Source of the DNA: Roseateles sp. DAIF2 | GTDB taxonomy: Bacteria; Pseudomonadota; Gammaproteobacteria; Burkholderiales; Burkholderiaceae_C | Direction: 5' to 3' | Assembly: GCF_015624425.1 (NCBI RefSeq) | Contig: NZ_CP049919.1 | Location: 2,108,001 to 2,172,000, forward strand | DNA: 64,000 nt | Part shown: positions 1 through 8,957 of the stretch, in pieces | Layout of the letters: each line of letters opens with the position of its first letter | Numbering within the stretch: position 1 is the first letter of the stretch | Position numbers and translations under genes: made by a program | Notes under the pieces: model-generated | The model's database searches: none | Seen by the model: the letters and a program-made list of their open reading frames with translations, nothing else | What the model was told of the DNA's origin: nothing

Positions 1-548
1 TGAAGGGCAGGGCGAAGACGATGGTGGCGGTCTGCAGGGCCTTGATGCCGCCGACTGGCGGTGACCGAGCTGATCAGCGCCGGTCGGCCGCGCCGGAACT
101 GGAAGAGGCCGATCGCCAGGCCCTAGACGGCCCAGGGATGCCGGCCCCAGTGGAAGAAGCTGTAGCGCATCGCCGCGTTGGCCGCCTCGGGCGTGCGCGG
201 CGCGAGGCCGGGCGGCGGGTTGATGTAATGCGACAGCGGCTCGGCCACGCCCCAGAACACCAGGCCGATGCCCATGCCGGCGGCGAACAGCATCGCGAAC
301 CAGGCGCCGCGCGAGAAGGCGGGCTCCTCGTCCTCGCCGCCCAGCTTGAGCCGGCCGACCCGGCCGAAGGCCAGGGCCAGGGCCAGGCTGGTCAGCACCA
401 GGCCCAGCACCACCCAGAGGTAGAGCCAGCCCAGCTTGCGGGTCAGCTGCGCCAGCGCGCCGTCGAAGAAGGCGCTCATGCCGGTGGGGTCCAGCAGGCC
501 CCAGAGCACCAGCGCGGCGATCACCAGGGCCGAGACGATCAGTTGCAT
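1..548 (-). pseudogene. BCCT-family (betaine/carnitine/choline) transporter remnant
   Basis: An ATG at 548 preceded by GGAGG opens a reading frame for the first part of a BCCT transporter: hydrophobic helices, then FAAGMGIGLVFWGVAEPL and YSFFHWGRHPWAV, both typical of this sodium- or proton-coupled compatible-solute importer family. The frame then hits TAG (123-125) where family members continue into the next helix. Beyond the stop the same frame gives GLAIGLFQFRRGRPALISS, which fits that helix with a few codons missing. A different frame close to the window edge reads GIKALQTATIVFALPF, a motif from near the C-terminus of BCCT proteins. Roughly 300 residues between them are absent. I infer a dead gene with a small indel plus a large internal deletion. 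The extreme 3' end lies outside the window. Confidence 0.85.
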
Positions 549-647
549 GAGCTCATCCTCCAGGGCTGCCCAGTTTTTAAGCATGGCAGACAAAAGGCCA
601 GCGGATCAAGCACTTGCGATGGTTTCTCGCAGGCCTTGCACGGACTT

Positions 648-666
648 GTCCACAGCGGCTGTGGAC
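648..666. promoter_or_regulatory. 19-bp palindrome between divergent BCCT remnant and dusC
   Basis: GTCCACAG-CGG-CTGTGGAC is a perfect inverted repeat with 8-bp arms, about 65 bp upstream of dusC. A TATGCT hexamer (676-681) just downstream could be a -10. It may be an operator for either gene. The arms resemble DnaA boxes with one mismatch, but only one pair is present. Confidence 0.35.
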
Positions 667-730
667 GGCTCAGGCTATGCTGTCGCCCTTTGTTGTTGTT
701 ATCCCTGTTCACCCGGATTCTCGCTTCACC

Positions 731-1696
731 ATGATTTTGCTGGCGCCGATGGAGGGCCTGCTGGACCACATGCTGCGCGATGTGCTGACCCGTGTCGGCG
801 GCATCGATCGCTGTGTGTCCGAGTTCATCCGCATCACCGATATGTTGATGCCCAACCGTGTCTTCACCCGCATCGTGCCCGAGCTGCTGAACGGCGGCCG
901 CACGCCGGCGGGCGTGCCGGTGCGCGCCCAGCTGCTGGGCTCGGACCCCAGCTGCATGGCCGAGAACGCCGCCAAGCTGGCCGCGCTGGGCCCCGAGGGG
1001 ATCGATCTGAACTTCGGCTGCCCGGCCAAATGCGTGAACCGGCATCGGGGCGGCGCGGTGCTGCTGGACGAGCCGGAGCTGATCCACCAGATCGTCGGCG
1101 CGGTGCGGCGCGCGGTGCCGGCGCATCTGCCGGTCTCGGCCAAGATGCGCCTGGGCTATCTGGACGATGCCAGGACGCTGGACTGCGCGCTGGCGATGGT
1201 GGCCGGCGGCGCCGGCGAGCTGGTGATCCATGCCCGCACCAAGGCCGACGGCTACAAGCCGCCGGCCTACTGGGACCGCATCGCCAAGGTGCGCGAGGCG
1301 GTGGCCGTGCCGGTGGTCGCCAACGGCGAGATCTGGACGCTCGAGGATGCGCGGCGCTGCCGCGCCGAATCGGGTTGCGAGGACCTGATGCTGGGCCGCG
1401 GCATGGTGGCCGATCCGGGCCTGGCGCTGGCCCTGGTCGGCAGCGGCGCGCAGGCACCGGACTGGGCGGCGCTGCAGCCGCTGCTGCACCGCTTCTGGGT
1501 GCTGGTGCAGGCCGAGGTCGCGCCGCGCCACCAGGCCGGGCGGCTGAAGCAATGGCTGCATTACCTGCGCCGACGCCACCCCGAGGCCGAGGAAGCCTAT
1601 CAACGCGTGCGCACGATCAACGACCCGGCCGCGCTGAGCCTGGCGCTGTTCGGCACAGAGGAGGAGTCAGTGCCCGAGTTCAAGGAAGCGGCGTGA
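731..1696 (+). CDS. dusC: tRNA-dihydrouridine(16) synthase DusC
   Basis: This FMN-dependent oxidoreductase reduces uridine to dihydrouridine in the tRNA D-loop using NADPH. The 321-residue protein starts MILLAPMEG, the usual Dus N-terminus and close to the expected length (about 315), so the ATG at 731 is chosen over the upstream in-frame start at 614. It has the NFGCPAKCVNRHRGG segment with the catalytic Cys at residue 97, KMRLGY, the phosphate-binding VVANGEIW and LMLGRGM, and a C-terminal helical domain (RLKQWLHYLRRRHPEAEEA). The NRHRGGAVLL segment and the tail favour the DusC (U16) subfamily over DusA or DusB; this is a family judgement. Its stop overlaps the next start by one base (TGATG). 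Confidence 0.93.
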   Translation: MILLAPMEGLLDHMLRDVLTRVGGIDRCVSEFIRITDMLMPNRVFTRIVPELLNGGRTPAGVPVRAQLLGSDPSCMAENAAKLAALGPEGIDLNFGCPAKCVNRHRGGAVLLDEPELIHQIVGAVRRAVPAHLPVSAKMRLGYLDDARTLDCALAMVAGGAGELVIHARTKADGYKPPAYWDRIAKVREAVAVPVVANGEIWTLEDARRCRAESGCEDLMLGRGMVADPGLALALVGSGAQAPDWAALQPLLHRFWVLVQAEVAPRHQAGRLKQWLHYLRRRHPEAEEAYQRVRTINDPAALSLALFGTEEESVPEFKEAA

Positions 1697-4080
1697 TGCG
1701 GATGGTGACGATAACGAGGACCTTGCCGACCTGGCTGCTGGCCTTCGCCCTGTTGCTGATGCTGCTGCTGTCCGGCACGCCGGCCGCGGCGCAGGACGAG
1801 GCCGACGGCCTGCTCGACGCGGCGCGCCAGCGCATCGAGCTGATTAAGAAGCGCCTGGCCGACGGCGAGGCGGGCGACGGCGAGCTGACCGGCTTTCGGC
1901 GCGAGCTGCTCGGCCTGCAGCAGCAGGCCGAGGCCATCGTCGTCGAGCAGGCGCCGCAGTTCGACAGCGCGAAGGCGCGCCTGTCCGAGCTGGGGGCTGC
2001 CCCGGCCGATGGTGCGGCGGAGGCGGCGGACGTGGCGCAGCAGCGCCGCACGCTCAAGCGCAGCAGCGAGCAGCTGGACGCGCGGCTGAAGCTGGCGCGC
2101 CTGCTGGCACTGGAGGCGGAGCAGCTGTCCGACGAGGTCAGCGGCCAGCGCCGCGCGCGCTTTCGCGAGCAGCTGTTCGAGCGCACCGACTCCGTGCTGG
2201 CCCCTTCGTTCTGGAACGAACTGGCCGGCAGCTTCGCCCGCGATGCGGCGCGCGTCGAACTGCTGGAGCGGCGCCTGGCCGAGGCCGCGGCCCGCACCCC
2301 GGCGCTGCGCTGGGCCGGCCTGGCCCTGCTGGTGGCTGGCGCGCTGGCGCTGCGCCTGTGGCTGACGCGCCGGCTCACCGATGTGGCCGCGCACCGCGCG
2401 CCGCCCGGCCGGGTACGGCGCTCGCTGCATGCGGTGGCCCAGACCCTGCTGGCGATGCTGGTGCCGGGCGTGGCCGCCTATGCGCTGATGCTGGGCCTGG
2501 TGCCGGGCCTGGACGCCGGCGATCCGCTGCGCGGGCTGTTCGCCAGCAGCGTCGGCGCGGTCTGCTTCGCGGCCTATATCGGCGGCCTGGGCTATGCGCT
2601 GCTGGCGCCGCGCCGGCCCTCCTGGCGCCTGCTGCCGCTGCCGGACCGAGTGGCCCAGGGCCTGCGCTGGCATGTGATGTGGATCGCCGCGATCACCTTC
2701 GCCGGCTGGTTCCTGCAGCGCCTGGCCGGCGCGGCGGCGCTGAGCCTGGCGCTGGAGGTGGCGCTGAACGGCGCCTATGCGCTGACCCTGGGCCTGGTGC
2801 TGGCGCGCAGCGTGCACCGCGCCGAGCAGCTGCGCCGCCAGGCCCATGCGGAGGAGGGCGAGGCCGCCGGCGCGCGCCCCGGCTGGCTGAGCCTGGCCCT
2901 GGTGCTGGTCTGGGGCATGCTGCTGCTGAGCCTGCTGGGCATCGTGATCGGCTATGTGGCGCTGGGCAGCTTCGTCGTGCGCCAGGTGGTGTGGATCGGC
3001 CTGCTGTCGCTCAGCGCCTACCTGCTGAGCCTGTTGATCGACGACGCCTGCATGGCCTGGCTGGGCACGCGCGACGGCGACGAGACGCCGCCGCGCGGCC
3101 AGGGCCTGCTGCTGCGCGATCAGGCGCTGGTGCTGGGCTCGGGCGTGCTGCGCCTGACGGTCTGGCTGCTGGCCCTGGTGCTCATCCTGGCGCCCTTCGG
3201 CGAGAACCCGGAGGACCTGCTGCGCCGTACCGACCAGCTGCGCGTCGGCTTCGCGGTCGGCCAGCTGCAGCTGCGGCCCACCGCGGTGCTGCAGGCGATG
3301 CTGGTGTTCGCGCTGGCGCTGCTGGCGCTGCGCGCGCTGAAACGCTGGCTGACCGAGCGCTACCTGCCCACCACCTCGCTGGATGCCGGCATGCGCAGCT
3401 CGGTCGGCACCCTGCTGGGTTTCCTCGGCAGCGTGGTGGCGATCGGCCTGGCGCTGTCGGCCGTGGGCCTGGAGCTGGAGAAGGTGGCCTGGATCGCCAG
3501 CGCGCTGTCGGTGGGCATCGGCTTCGGCCTGCAGGCGGTGGTGTCGAACTTCGTCTCCGGCCTGATCCTGCTGGCCGAGCGGCCGGTCAAGGTGGGCGAC
3601 TGGGTCTCGCTGTCCGGCGTCGAGGGCGACATCCGGCGCATCAATGTGCGCGCCACCGAGATCCAGATGGGCGACCGCTCGACCGTGATCGTGCCGAACT
3701 CCGAGTTCATCACCAAGGTCGTGCGCAACGTCACGCACCAGAACCCGGTCGGCCTGGTGCAGATCAAGCTGCCGATGCCGCTGGACACCGACGCGGCCAA
3801 GGCGCGCGCGATCCTGCTGCGCGCCTTCGAGGAGCATGAGGACGTGCTGGACGCGCCGGCGCCCAGCGTGCAGCTGGATGGCATCGTCGACGGCCAGATG
3901 GTCTTCAACGCCACCGGCTTCGTCGGCTCGCCGCGCCAGGCCTATGGCGTGCGCAGCGCGCTGCTGTTCCGCGCGCTGCAGGAGCTGCGCGAGGCGCAAC
4001 TGCCGCTGTGGCGGCCGCCGGGGATGGTGCTGCGCGAAGAAACAGCACCTGCGCCGGCTCCGGCCGCGGACAAGACCTGA
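1696..4080 (+). CDS. Mechanosensitive channel of the MscS/MscK type with N-terminal DUF3772-like region
   Basis: The 794-residue inner-membrane protein has a cleavable signal (hydrophobic LLAFALLLMLLLSG, then AAAQDEA), a periplasmic helical region with coiled-coil character (about 35-200), many transmembrane helices (about 215-560), and a C-terminal MscS channel module. The pore-lining helix and beta domain are visible in ALSVGIGFGLQAVVSNFVSG, LAERPVKVGDWV and VIVPNSEFITKVVRN. The family releases osmolytes on hypo-osmotic shock. The large N-terminal extension is typical of MscK or YbdG-like big MscS proteins rather than the 286-residue MscS. It begins inside the dusC stop codon (TGATG), so it is probably translationally coupled. 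ATG at 1702 is an alternative start. Confidence 0.9.
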   Translation: MRMVTITRTLPTWLLAFALLLMLLLSGTPAAAQDEADGLLDAARQRIELIKKRLADGEAGDGELTGFRRELLGLQQQAEAIVVEQAPQFDSAKARLSELGAAPADGAAEAADVAQQRRTLKRSSEQLDARLKLARLLALEAEQLSDEVSGQRRARFREQLFERTDSVLAPSFWNELAGSFARDAARVELLERRLAEAAARTPALRWAGLALLVAGALALRLWLTRRLTDVAAHRAPPGRVRRSLHAVAQTLLAMLVPGVAAYALMLGLVPGLDAGDPLRGLFASSVGAVCFAAYIGGLGYALLAPRRPSWRLLPLPDRVAQGLRWHVMWIAAITFAGWFLQRLAGAAALSLALEVALNGAYALTLGLVLARSVHRAEQLRRQAHAEEGEAAGARPGWLSLALVLVWGMLLLSLLGIVIGYVALGSFVVRQVVWIGLLSLSAYLLSLLIDDACMAWLGTRDGDETPPRGQGLLLRDQALVLGSGVLRLTVWLLALVLILAPFGENPEDLLRRTDQLRVGFAVGQLQLRPTAVLQAMLVFALALLALRALKRWLTERYLPTTSLDAGMRSSVGTLLGFLGSVVAIGLALSAVGLELEKVAWIASALSVGIGFGLQAVVSNFVSGLILLAERPVKVGDWVSLSGVEGDIRRINVRATEIQMGDRSTVIVPNSEFITKVVRNVTHQNPVGLVQIKLPMPLDTDAAKARAILLRAFEEHEDVLDAPAPSVQLDGIVDGQMVFNATGFVGSPRQAYGVRSALLFRALQELREAQLPLWRPPGMVLREETAPAPAPAADKT

Positions 4081-4095
4081 CCCCGGGCGGGCCTG

Positions 4096-4692
4096 GTGTC
4101 ATCCCTGCCTGCCGCCGCTGCTGCTGCCGACTGGGCCCTGTTCGCCGGCCTGTATCTGCTGATCCTGCTCGGGGCAGCCTGGCTGCAGCGGCGCGAGTTC
4201 GCGCGCCGGCCGGACAAGAGGGCCCGCTATGCCGCGCTGCCGCGGCGCTACAAGCTGGCCTGCCGCTGCGGCGTCATGCCGCTGTTCGCCGGCGCGGTGC
4301 AGCAGCCCTGGCTGCTGCTGGCCGCGCTGTCGGCCCTGCTGCTGCTGGAGTCCTGGCAGTCGATGTGGCGCGGCCTGGGCGCTGCCGGCGATGGCGCGGC
4401 CGAGCATGCGACCCTGCTGGCCGCCTATGCCGAGCCGCAGCGCCATCACCACACGCTGCAGCATCTGCGGGAATGCCTGGCGGCCTTCGCGCCGCTGCGC
4501 GCCCTGGCCGAGGATGCTGCGGCGCTGGAGGCCGGTCTGTGGTTCCATGACGCCGTCTACGAGCTGCCCGGGCAGGGCGACAACGAGGCCCGCAGCGCCA
4601 AGCGCCGCGGCGCGAAGCGGGCATGGGGCGGCGTCGGCGTATGGTCGTCATTGACCGCGGCGCCCGGCCCGGTCGCGGCCCAGCCAGCCTAG
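4096..4692 (+). pseudogene. 3'-truncated membrane-anchored HD-superfamily phosphohydrolase-like gene
   Basis: GTG at 4096 opens a frame with an N-terminal membrane region (helices about 12-30 and 68-90) followed by the start of a COG4339-type metal-dependent HD domain: HHHTLQHLRECL, then LWFHDAVYELPGQGDNEARSA. The H and WFHD metal ligands are present, but the remaining helices of the domain (more than 100 residues) are missing. After NEARSA (about 4605) the frame drifts into Arg/Gly-rich sequence and stops at 4692, inside the antisense of a truncated chrA. The frame is open, so a product could be made, but it would lack most of the catalytic domain. I infer a deletion that removed the 3' ends of two convergent genes. 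Confidence 0.75.
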
Positions 4693-5202
4693 CAGCGCGG
4701 CGCCGCCGACGATCAGCGGGAAGGGCAGGCCCAGCGCGAAGATCGCGACAAAGGCCGCCGCCAGCGCCCAGAGCCAGGCGTTGCGCATCGGCACCCGGCC
4801 GCCGATGCGCCAGGCCGCGTGCAGCACGATCGCGGTGACCGCGGGCTTGATGCCGGAGAACAGACCCGCGACCAGGTCGGTGTTAGACCCAGGACAGCGC
4901 GATCAGCAGCAGCAGCGAAGGCAGCACGAACAGCGCGCCGGCCGCGATGCCGCCGCGCGCGCGGTGCAGCAGCCAGCCGATATAGGTGGCGAGCTGCTGC
5001 GCCTCGGGGCCGGGCAGCAGCATGCAGTAGTTCAGCGCAGCAGAAAGCGCCGCTCGCTGATCCAGCGCCGGCGCACCACCAGCTCCTCATGCATCAGCGC
5101 GATCTGCCCGGCCGGCCCGCCGAAGCTGGTGCAGCCCAGGCGCAGCCAGAAACGCAGCGCGGCGCCGAAGCTCGGCGCCGGGGATGAGGATGGCTGTTCC
5201 AT
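4648..5202 (-). pseudogene. chrA: Chromate transporter ChrA remnant (N-terminal half, frameshifted)
   Basis: ATG at 5202 overlaps the preceding stop (TGATG). The frame reads a classic ChrA N-terminus: [20 protein letters not shown], then [10 protein letters not shown]. It then needs a frameshift of one missing base near 5040 to continue as [25 protein letters not shown] and [13 protein letters not shown] second lesion near 4883-4893 (in-frame TAA plus lost codons) separates this from DLVAGLFSGIKPAVTAIVLHAAWRI and LPFPLIVGGAALLGWLG. The sequence ends around 4660, so the second ChrA domain is absent. ChrA exports chromate across the inner membrane; this copy cannot make an intact protein. Its 3' end was probably lost in the same event that truncated the convergent HD gene. 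Confidence 0.87.
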
Positions 5203-5570
5203 CAGTCGGCCGCCGGCGGTGCCGCCTGGTCCGGCGGGTGGAACCAGACGTTCTGGATCAGCCCGGCCTGCACCTCATAGATCACCAGCACCTCGATCGG
5301 TTCCTCGCGCACCCCGGTCGCCCGCTCATGGTCGATCACCTTGTTGCCGACCACCAGCCGGGCCAGGATCTGCGCCTGCAGGGCCGGGTTCTGGAAGGTC
5401 TTGCCGCCGTAATGCGCGGCGATCTGGGCGTGGCCGCGGAACTCCAGCCGCTCGCCCGGCATGCTGTAGATGCAGGCATCCTCGGCATAGGTGGCGATGA
5501 AGGCCTCGGTGTCGCGGGCGTTGTAGGCGCGCAGCTGGGCGTTGACGATTTCGGCGGGTGACGAGGACAA
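5202..5570 (-). CDS. SnoaL-like/NTF2-fold protein
   Basis: The 122-residue protein begins at TTG 5570, eight bases after a strong AAGGAGG; no ATG fits in this frame. It reads [31 protein letters not shown], then [11 protein letters not shown], ending with [14 protein letters not shown]. This is the alpha-plus-beta-barrel SnoaL/ketosteroid-isomerase-like fold used by small-ligand isomerases, hydrolases and binding proteins. No catalytic assignment is possible from sequence. It follows an ABC importer operon by 41 bases and leads directly into the chrA remnant with a one-base overlap, so it is probably cotranscribed with both. Confidence 0.75.
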   Translation of the reverse strand: MSSSPAEIVNAQLRAYNARDTEAFIATYAEDACIYSMPGERLEFRGHAQIAAHYGGKTFQNPALQAQILARLVVGNKVIDHERATGVREEPIEVLVIYEVQAGLIQNVWFHPPDQAAPPAAD

Positions 5571-5611
5571 GATTGAGGCCTCCTTGATCGAGGCCGCATT
5601 CTTGCTCAGCT

Positions 5612-6439
5612 TCAGAGCTTTTCGGTCTGCCCCTGGCGTGGCTGCCATTTCATCAGGCGCCGCTCGATCAGGCCCACCGCGGCGTCCAGCGCCAGCGCGA
5701 AGGCGGTCAGCACCAGGATGCCGGCCATCACGGTGTTGATGTCGAAGGCGCCCTCGGCCTGCAGGATCAGGTAGCCGACCCCGCGCGAGGAACCCAGGTA
5801 CTCGCCGACCACCGCGCCCACGAAGGCCAGGCCGACGCTGGTGTGCAGCGAGCTGAAGACCCAGCTGGTGGCGCTGGGCAGGTAGACATGGCGCAGCAGC
5901 TGGCGCTGGCTGGCGCCCAGCATGCGCGCATTGGCCAGCACCACCGGGCTGACCTCCTTGACGCCCTGGTAGACGTTGAAGAACACGATGAAGAACACCA
6001 GGGTCACGCCCAGGGCGACCTTGCTGGCGATGCCCAGACCGAACCAGACCGCGAAGATCGGCGCCAGGATCACGCGCGGCATCGAGTTCAGCGCCTTGAT
6101 ATAGGGATCGCAGATCGCCGCCGCCATCGGCGACAGGCCCAGCCACAGCCCCGCGGCCAGGCCCAGCGAGGTGCCGATCGCGAAGGCCAGCACCGTCTCC
6201 AGCAGGGTGACACCGAGATGCTCGTAGATGTCGGCGTTGACGACAAACCAGTTCCAGATGCGGCCGAAGATCTTGACCGGCTCGCCGAAGAAGAAGGCCG
6301 CCTGCTGCTCGTTCTCGAACATGAAGGGCGGGATCAGGCCCGGCTTGGTCAGCAGATGCCAGAGCCCGAACACCGCGGCCAGCAGGCCCAGCTGCCAGAC
6401 GCGCAGATTGCCGGGGCGGGGTTTGATGAATTTCCACAT
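5612..6439 (-). CDS. ABC transporter permease, NitT/TauT (SsuC/TauC-like) family
   Basis: This inner-membrane permease of 275 residues has about six helices. The cytoplasmic coupling (EAA) loop lies around NARMLGASQRQLLRHVYLP, which contacts the ATPase encoded just upstream. The MWKFIKP start at 6439 is preferred (AAGG six to nine bases upstream, directly after the ATPase stop); an in-frame ATG at 6454 would overlap it. The family imports nitrate, alkanesulfonates, taurine or pyrimidine precursors. The substrate cannot be read from the sequence. Confidence 0.9.
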   Translation of the reverse strand: MWKFIKPRPGNLRVWQLGLLAAVFGLWHLLTKPGLIPPFMFENEQQAAFFFGEPVKIFGRIWNWFVVNADIYEHLGVTLLETVLAFAIGTSLGLAAGLWLGLSPMAAAICDPYIKALNSMPRVILAPIFAVWFGLGIASKVALGVTLVFFIVFFNVYQGVKEVSPVVLANARMLGASQRQLLRHVYLPSATSWVFSSLHTSVGLAFVGAVVGEYLGSSRGVGYLILQAEGAFDINTVMAGILVLTAFALALDAAVGLIERRLMKWQPRQGQTEKL

Positions 6440-6450
6440 CTGCCTTGCCC

Positions 6451-7275
6451 TCAAGCCGCCAGCTGCTGCCGGTAGCCCTTCAGCACTTCCTCGCGCAGTA
6501 CGCCCCAGATCGCCTGGTGCAGCTCGACGAAGCGCGGTGTGTTGCGCACCTCGGCCACGTCGCGCGGGCGCGGCAGGTCGATCTGGAATTCGCCGATCGG
6601 CCGCGCGGCCGGGCCGGCGGAGAGGCAGACCACGCGGTCGCTCATCGCGATCGCCTCGTCCAGGTCATGGGTGATGAAGAGCACAGCCTTCTTCTTGGCC
6701 GCCCACAAGGCCAGCACCTCGTTCTCCATCAGCTGACGGGTCTGGATGTCCAGCGCCGAGAAGGGTTCGTCCATCAGGATGATGTCCGGGTCCAGCACCA
6801 GGGTCTGGGCCAGGCTGACGCGCTTGCGCATGCCGCCGGAGAGCTGGTGCGGGTAGCGGTCGCCGAAGCCGCCGAGGCCGACGCGCTTCAGCCATTCCTC
6901 GGCCCGCTCGCGCGCATCGGCCGCGCCGCGGAACTCCAGCCCCGCCATCACGTTCTGCAGCGCGGTGCGCCAGGGCATCAGGCTCTCAGCCTGGAACATA
7001 TAGCCGGCGCGCGCGTTGATGGCGCCCGTAAGCGGCGCGCCGAACACCTCGACCCGGCCGCTGCTGGGCTCCAGCAGCCCGGCGGCCATGTTCAGCAGGG
7101 TGCTCTTGCCGCAGCCGGTCGGGCCAACGACCGAGACGAACTCGCCGGCGCCCACCGTCAGGCTGACGTCGCGCACCGCGGTGTAGCGCTGGCCCGGGTC
7201 GTCCCTGGCGACGAAGGTGCAGCTGATGCCGCTCAGCGCCAGGGCGGGCGCCTGCGCGTCAGCGGTACTTGGCAT
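6451..7275 (-). CDS. ABC transporter ATP-binding protein, NitT/TauT (SsuB/TauB-like) family
   Basis: The 274-residue ATPase energises the importer. It has Walker [11 protein letters not shown]-loop at FQAESLMPW, signature LSGGMRKRV, Walker [13 protein letters not shown] and switch His in ITHDLDEAI. The signature LSGGMRKR rather than LSGGMRQR is common in this branch. Its start overlaps the binding-protein stop by 17 bases, consistent with coupling. Gene order binding protein, ATPase, permease is standard for the family. Confidence 0.92.
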   Translation of the reverse strand: MPSTADAQAPALALSGISCTFVARDDPGQRYTAVRDVSLTVGAGEFVSVVGPTGCGKSTLLNMAAGLLEPSSGRVEVFGAPLTGAINARAGYMFQAESLMPWRTALQNVMAGLEFRGAADARERAEEWLKRVGLGGFGDRYPHQLSGGMRKRVSLAQTLVLDPDIILMDEPFSALDIQTRQLMENEVLALWAAKKKAVLFITHDLDEAIAMSDRVVCLSAGPAARPIGEFQIDLPRPRDVAEVRNTPRFVELHQAIWGVLREEVLKGYRQQLAA

Positions 7276-8284
7276 TTGCCTTCTTCACGAAATCGTTGGT
7301 CCAGACGGCCTTCAGGTCGATGTGGGTCGCCGCGGCGATCTCCTTGTCGATGCTGGCCAGCGCGCGGCGCGCGGTCTCGGCGCCCGCCTCGGGGATGCTG
7401 CCGTCCGGCGAGAGTGCGCCCTTGGCAGCCAGGAAGGCATCGACATAGACCGCGCGGTCGCCCAGCAGATAGCTCTCGGGCACGGCCTTGATGATGTCGC
7501 TGGGGCCCGCCTGCTGGATCCATTTGTTGGCGCGCACGATCGCGTTGGTGATGGCCTGCACCGTGGCGGGGTTCTTGTCGATGAAGCTCTGCGCGGTGTA
7601 GAGGCAGCCCGCGGGCATCGGCCCCCCGAAGACCTTGTCGGCTTCGGCGACGAGCCGGGTGTCGGAGACGATCTTCAGGTCGCCGGAGCGGGCCAGCAGG
7701 GTGATCACCGGATCCAGGTTGCTGATCGCGTCGATCTGGCCGGCGCGCATCGCCGCCACCGCGCCGCTGCCGGCCCCGACGCCGATGATCGAGACATCGC
7801 CCGGCTTCAGCCCGGCCTTGGCCAGCACGAAGTTGGCCAGCACATTGGTGGAGGAGCCCGGCGCCGTGACGCCCAGCTTCTTGCCCTTCAGGTCGGCGAC
7901 CGTCTTGAAGTTGGGCATGGTCTTGGGGTTCACGCCCAGCACGATCTGCGGCGCGCGGCCCTGCAGCGCGAAGGCGCGCAGGCGCTGGCCCTTGATCTGC
8001 ATATTGATCGTGTGCTCGAAGGCGCCGGAGACGATGTCGGCGCTGCCGCCGACCAGGGCCTGCAGCGCGCGCGAGCCGCCGGCGAAATCGGCGATCGTCA
8101 CGTCCAGCCCCTCGGCCTTGAAATAGCCCTGGGTCTCGGCGATCGTCAGCGGCAGGTAGTACAGCAGGTTCTTGCCGCCCACCGCGATCGTCAGCTTGGG
8201 CTTCTCCGGCGCCTGGGCCCACAGCGGGCCATGGGGCAGGGCCGTGGCGGCCCCGAGGATCGTCAACAGGCTGCGACGTTGCAT
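7259..8284 (-). CDS. ABC transporter periplasmic substrate-binding protein, NMT1/SsuA-like
   Basis: The 341-residue protein starts MQRRSLLTILGAATA with ALA-like cleavage around residue 25; the RRSLL context could also be a Tat signal. It has no lipobox. GGKNLLYYLPLTIAETQGYFKAEGLDVTI and GGSRALQALVGGSADI are hallmark segments of the NitT/TauT binding-protein family. ATG 8284 is chosen because GGAGA sits seven bases upstream and a signal peptide follows at once; the open frame extends to 8392 without a supporting site. Ligand unknown: aromatic or sulfonated compounds and pyrimidines are all bound by relatives. Confidence 0.87.
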   Translation of the reverse strand: MQRRSLLTILGAATALPHGPLWAQAPEKPKLTIAVGGKNLLYYLPLTIAETQGYFKAEGLDVTIADFAGGSRALQALVGGSADIVSGAFEHTINMQIKGQRLRAFALQGRAPQIVLGVNPKTMPNFKTVADLKGKKLGVTAPGSSTNVLANFVLAKAGLKPGDVSIIGVGAGSGAVAAMRAGQIDAISNLDPVITLLARSGDLKIVSDTRLVAEADKVFGGPMPAGCLYTAQSFIDKNPATVQAITNAIVRANKWIQQAGPSDIIKAVPESYLLGDRAVYVDAFLAAKGALSPDGSIPEAGAETARRALASIDKEIAAATHIDLKAVWTNDFVKKANAKYR

Positions 8285-8475
8285 GGACTTGTCTCCGGAT
8301 TTTGATGCTGTTGTGGGCCGAACCGTTTTGACTCTAACAGGCTCCGCCCCGGTGCTGGGCTGGCCCCTGTGCGCCGACGTACAGACGCGCATGTCTGCCG
8401 CCGACAGACTGCCTTCGCTACACGCGGCCCGTGACCGCCTGTCCCCTCCCTTCTTGATCCCACCGAGGACTCATC
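8285..8475. promoter_or_regulatory. Divergent intergenic region (ABC importer / phasin)
   Basis: This 191-bp gap separates divergent genes and must hold both promoters. It contains CAGAC-GCGCAT-GTCTG (8382-8397) followed by a further GACAGAC, a possible operator cluster. No convincing -35/-10 pair is seen. Confidence 0.3.
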
Positions 8476-8841
8476 ATGCCCGACGACCCCAACACTCCGG
8501 CCCTGCAGCAGGTCATGCAGCCCCTGCTCAAGCTGACCCAGGCCAATATGGAGCTGCTGACCCAGTTCGCGATGTCGCCCGAGGCGATGTCGCAATCGCT
8601 GGTCGACGCCAGGGAGCTGCTGCACCAGAACCAGCAGTCGGCCGCCGAGCTGCTGCAGTCGGGGGCCTTCGCCCAGTTGATGCAGGGGGTGATGAAGAAC
8701 TACAGCGAGTTCGTGCTGGAGGCGGGCCAGGGCGGGGTGGCCGCGTTGGCGCATGGCCAGGCCGAGATCGCGCGGCGGGTCCAGCAGGCCGGCGTGGCAA
8801 CGGCCGAGGCGGCCGTGCCGCCGGCCCAGCGCCGTCGCTAG
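8476..8841 (+). CDS. Phasin-like protein
   Basis: The 121-residue, almost all-helical protein is rich in Gln, Ala and Leu, with MQPLLKLTQANMELLTQFAMSPE at the start and amphipathic helices through residue 100. This matches small polyhydroxyalkanoate-granule-associated phasins, which coat PHA granules. GAGGA lies seven bases before the ATG. The low-complexity helical composition makes the family call less than certain. A monocistronic unit is likely, since the next gene is 116 bp away. Confidence 0.6.
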   Translation: MPDDPNTPALQQVMQPLLKLTQANMELLTQFAMSPEAMSQSLVDARELLHQNQQSAAELLQSGAFAQLMQGVMKNYSEFVLEAGQGGVAALAHGQAEIARRVQQAGVATAEAAVPPAQRRR

Positions 8842-8957
8842 GGCTGCGGGTACACGGCTTCGCGTCGGGGCCTTGGTGCGCTGTCGCACCGACCCGGCGT
8901 ACCGGCCTTCCTACGCTGTGAATCGCGAACCTGCCCGATCTCAAGAAAGAGTCATCC

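Noticed and set aside
646-670. DnaA-box-like pair TTGTCCACAG/CTGTGGAC as an origin
   Set aside because: Only one pair with a mismatch, no AT-rich unwinding region and no dnaA or dnaN nearby. More likely an operator.
1600-3999. Long minus-strand open frame of about 800 residues over the MscS gene
   Set aside because: Very Gln/Ala/Arg/His-rich without domain signals. It is the usual shadow of a high-GC gene; the plus strand has clear MscS motifs.
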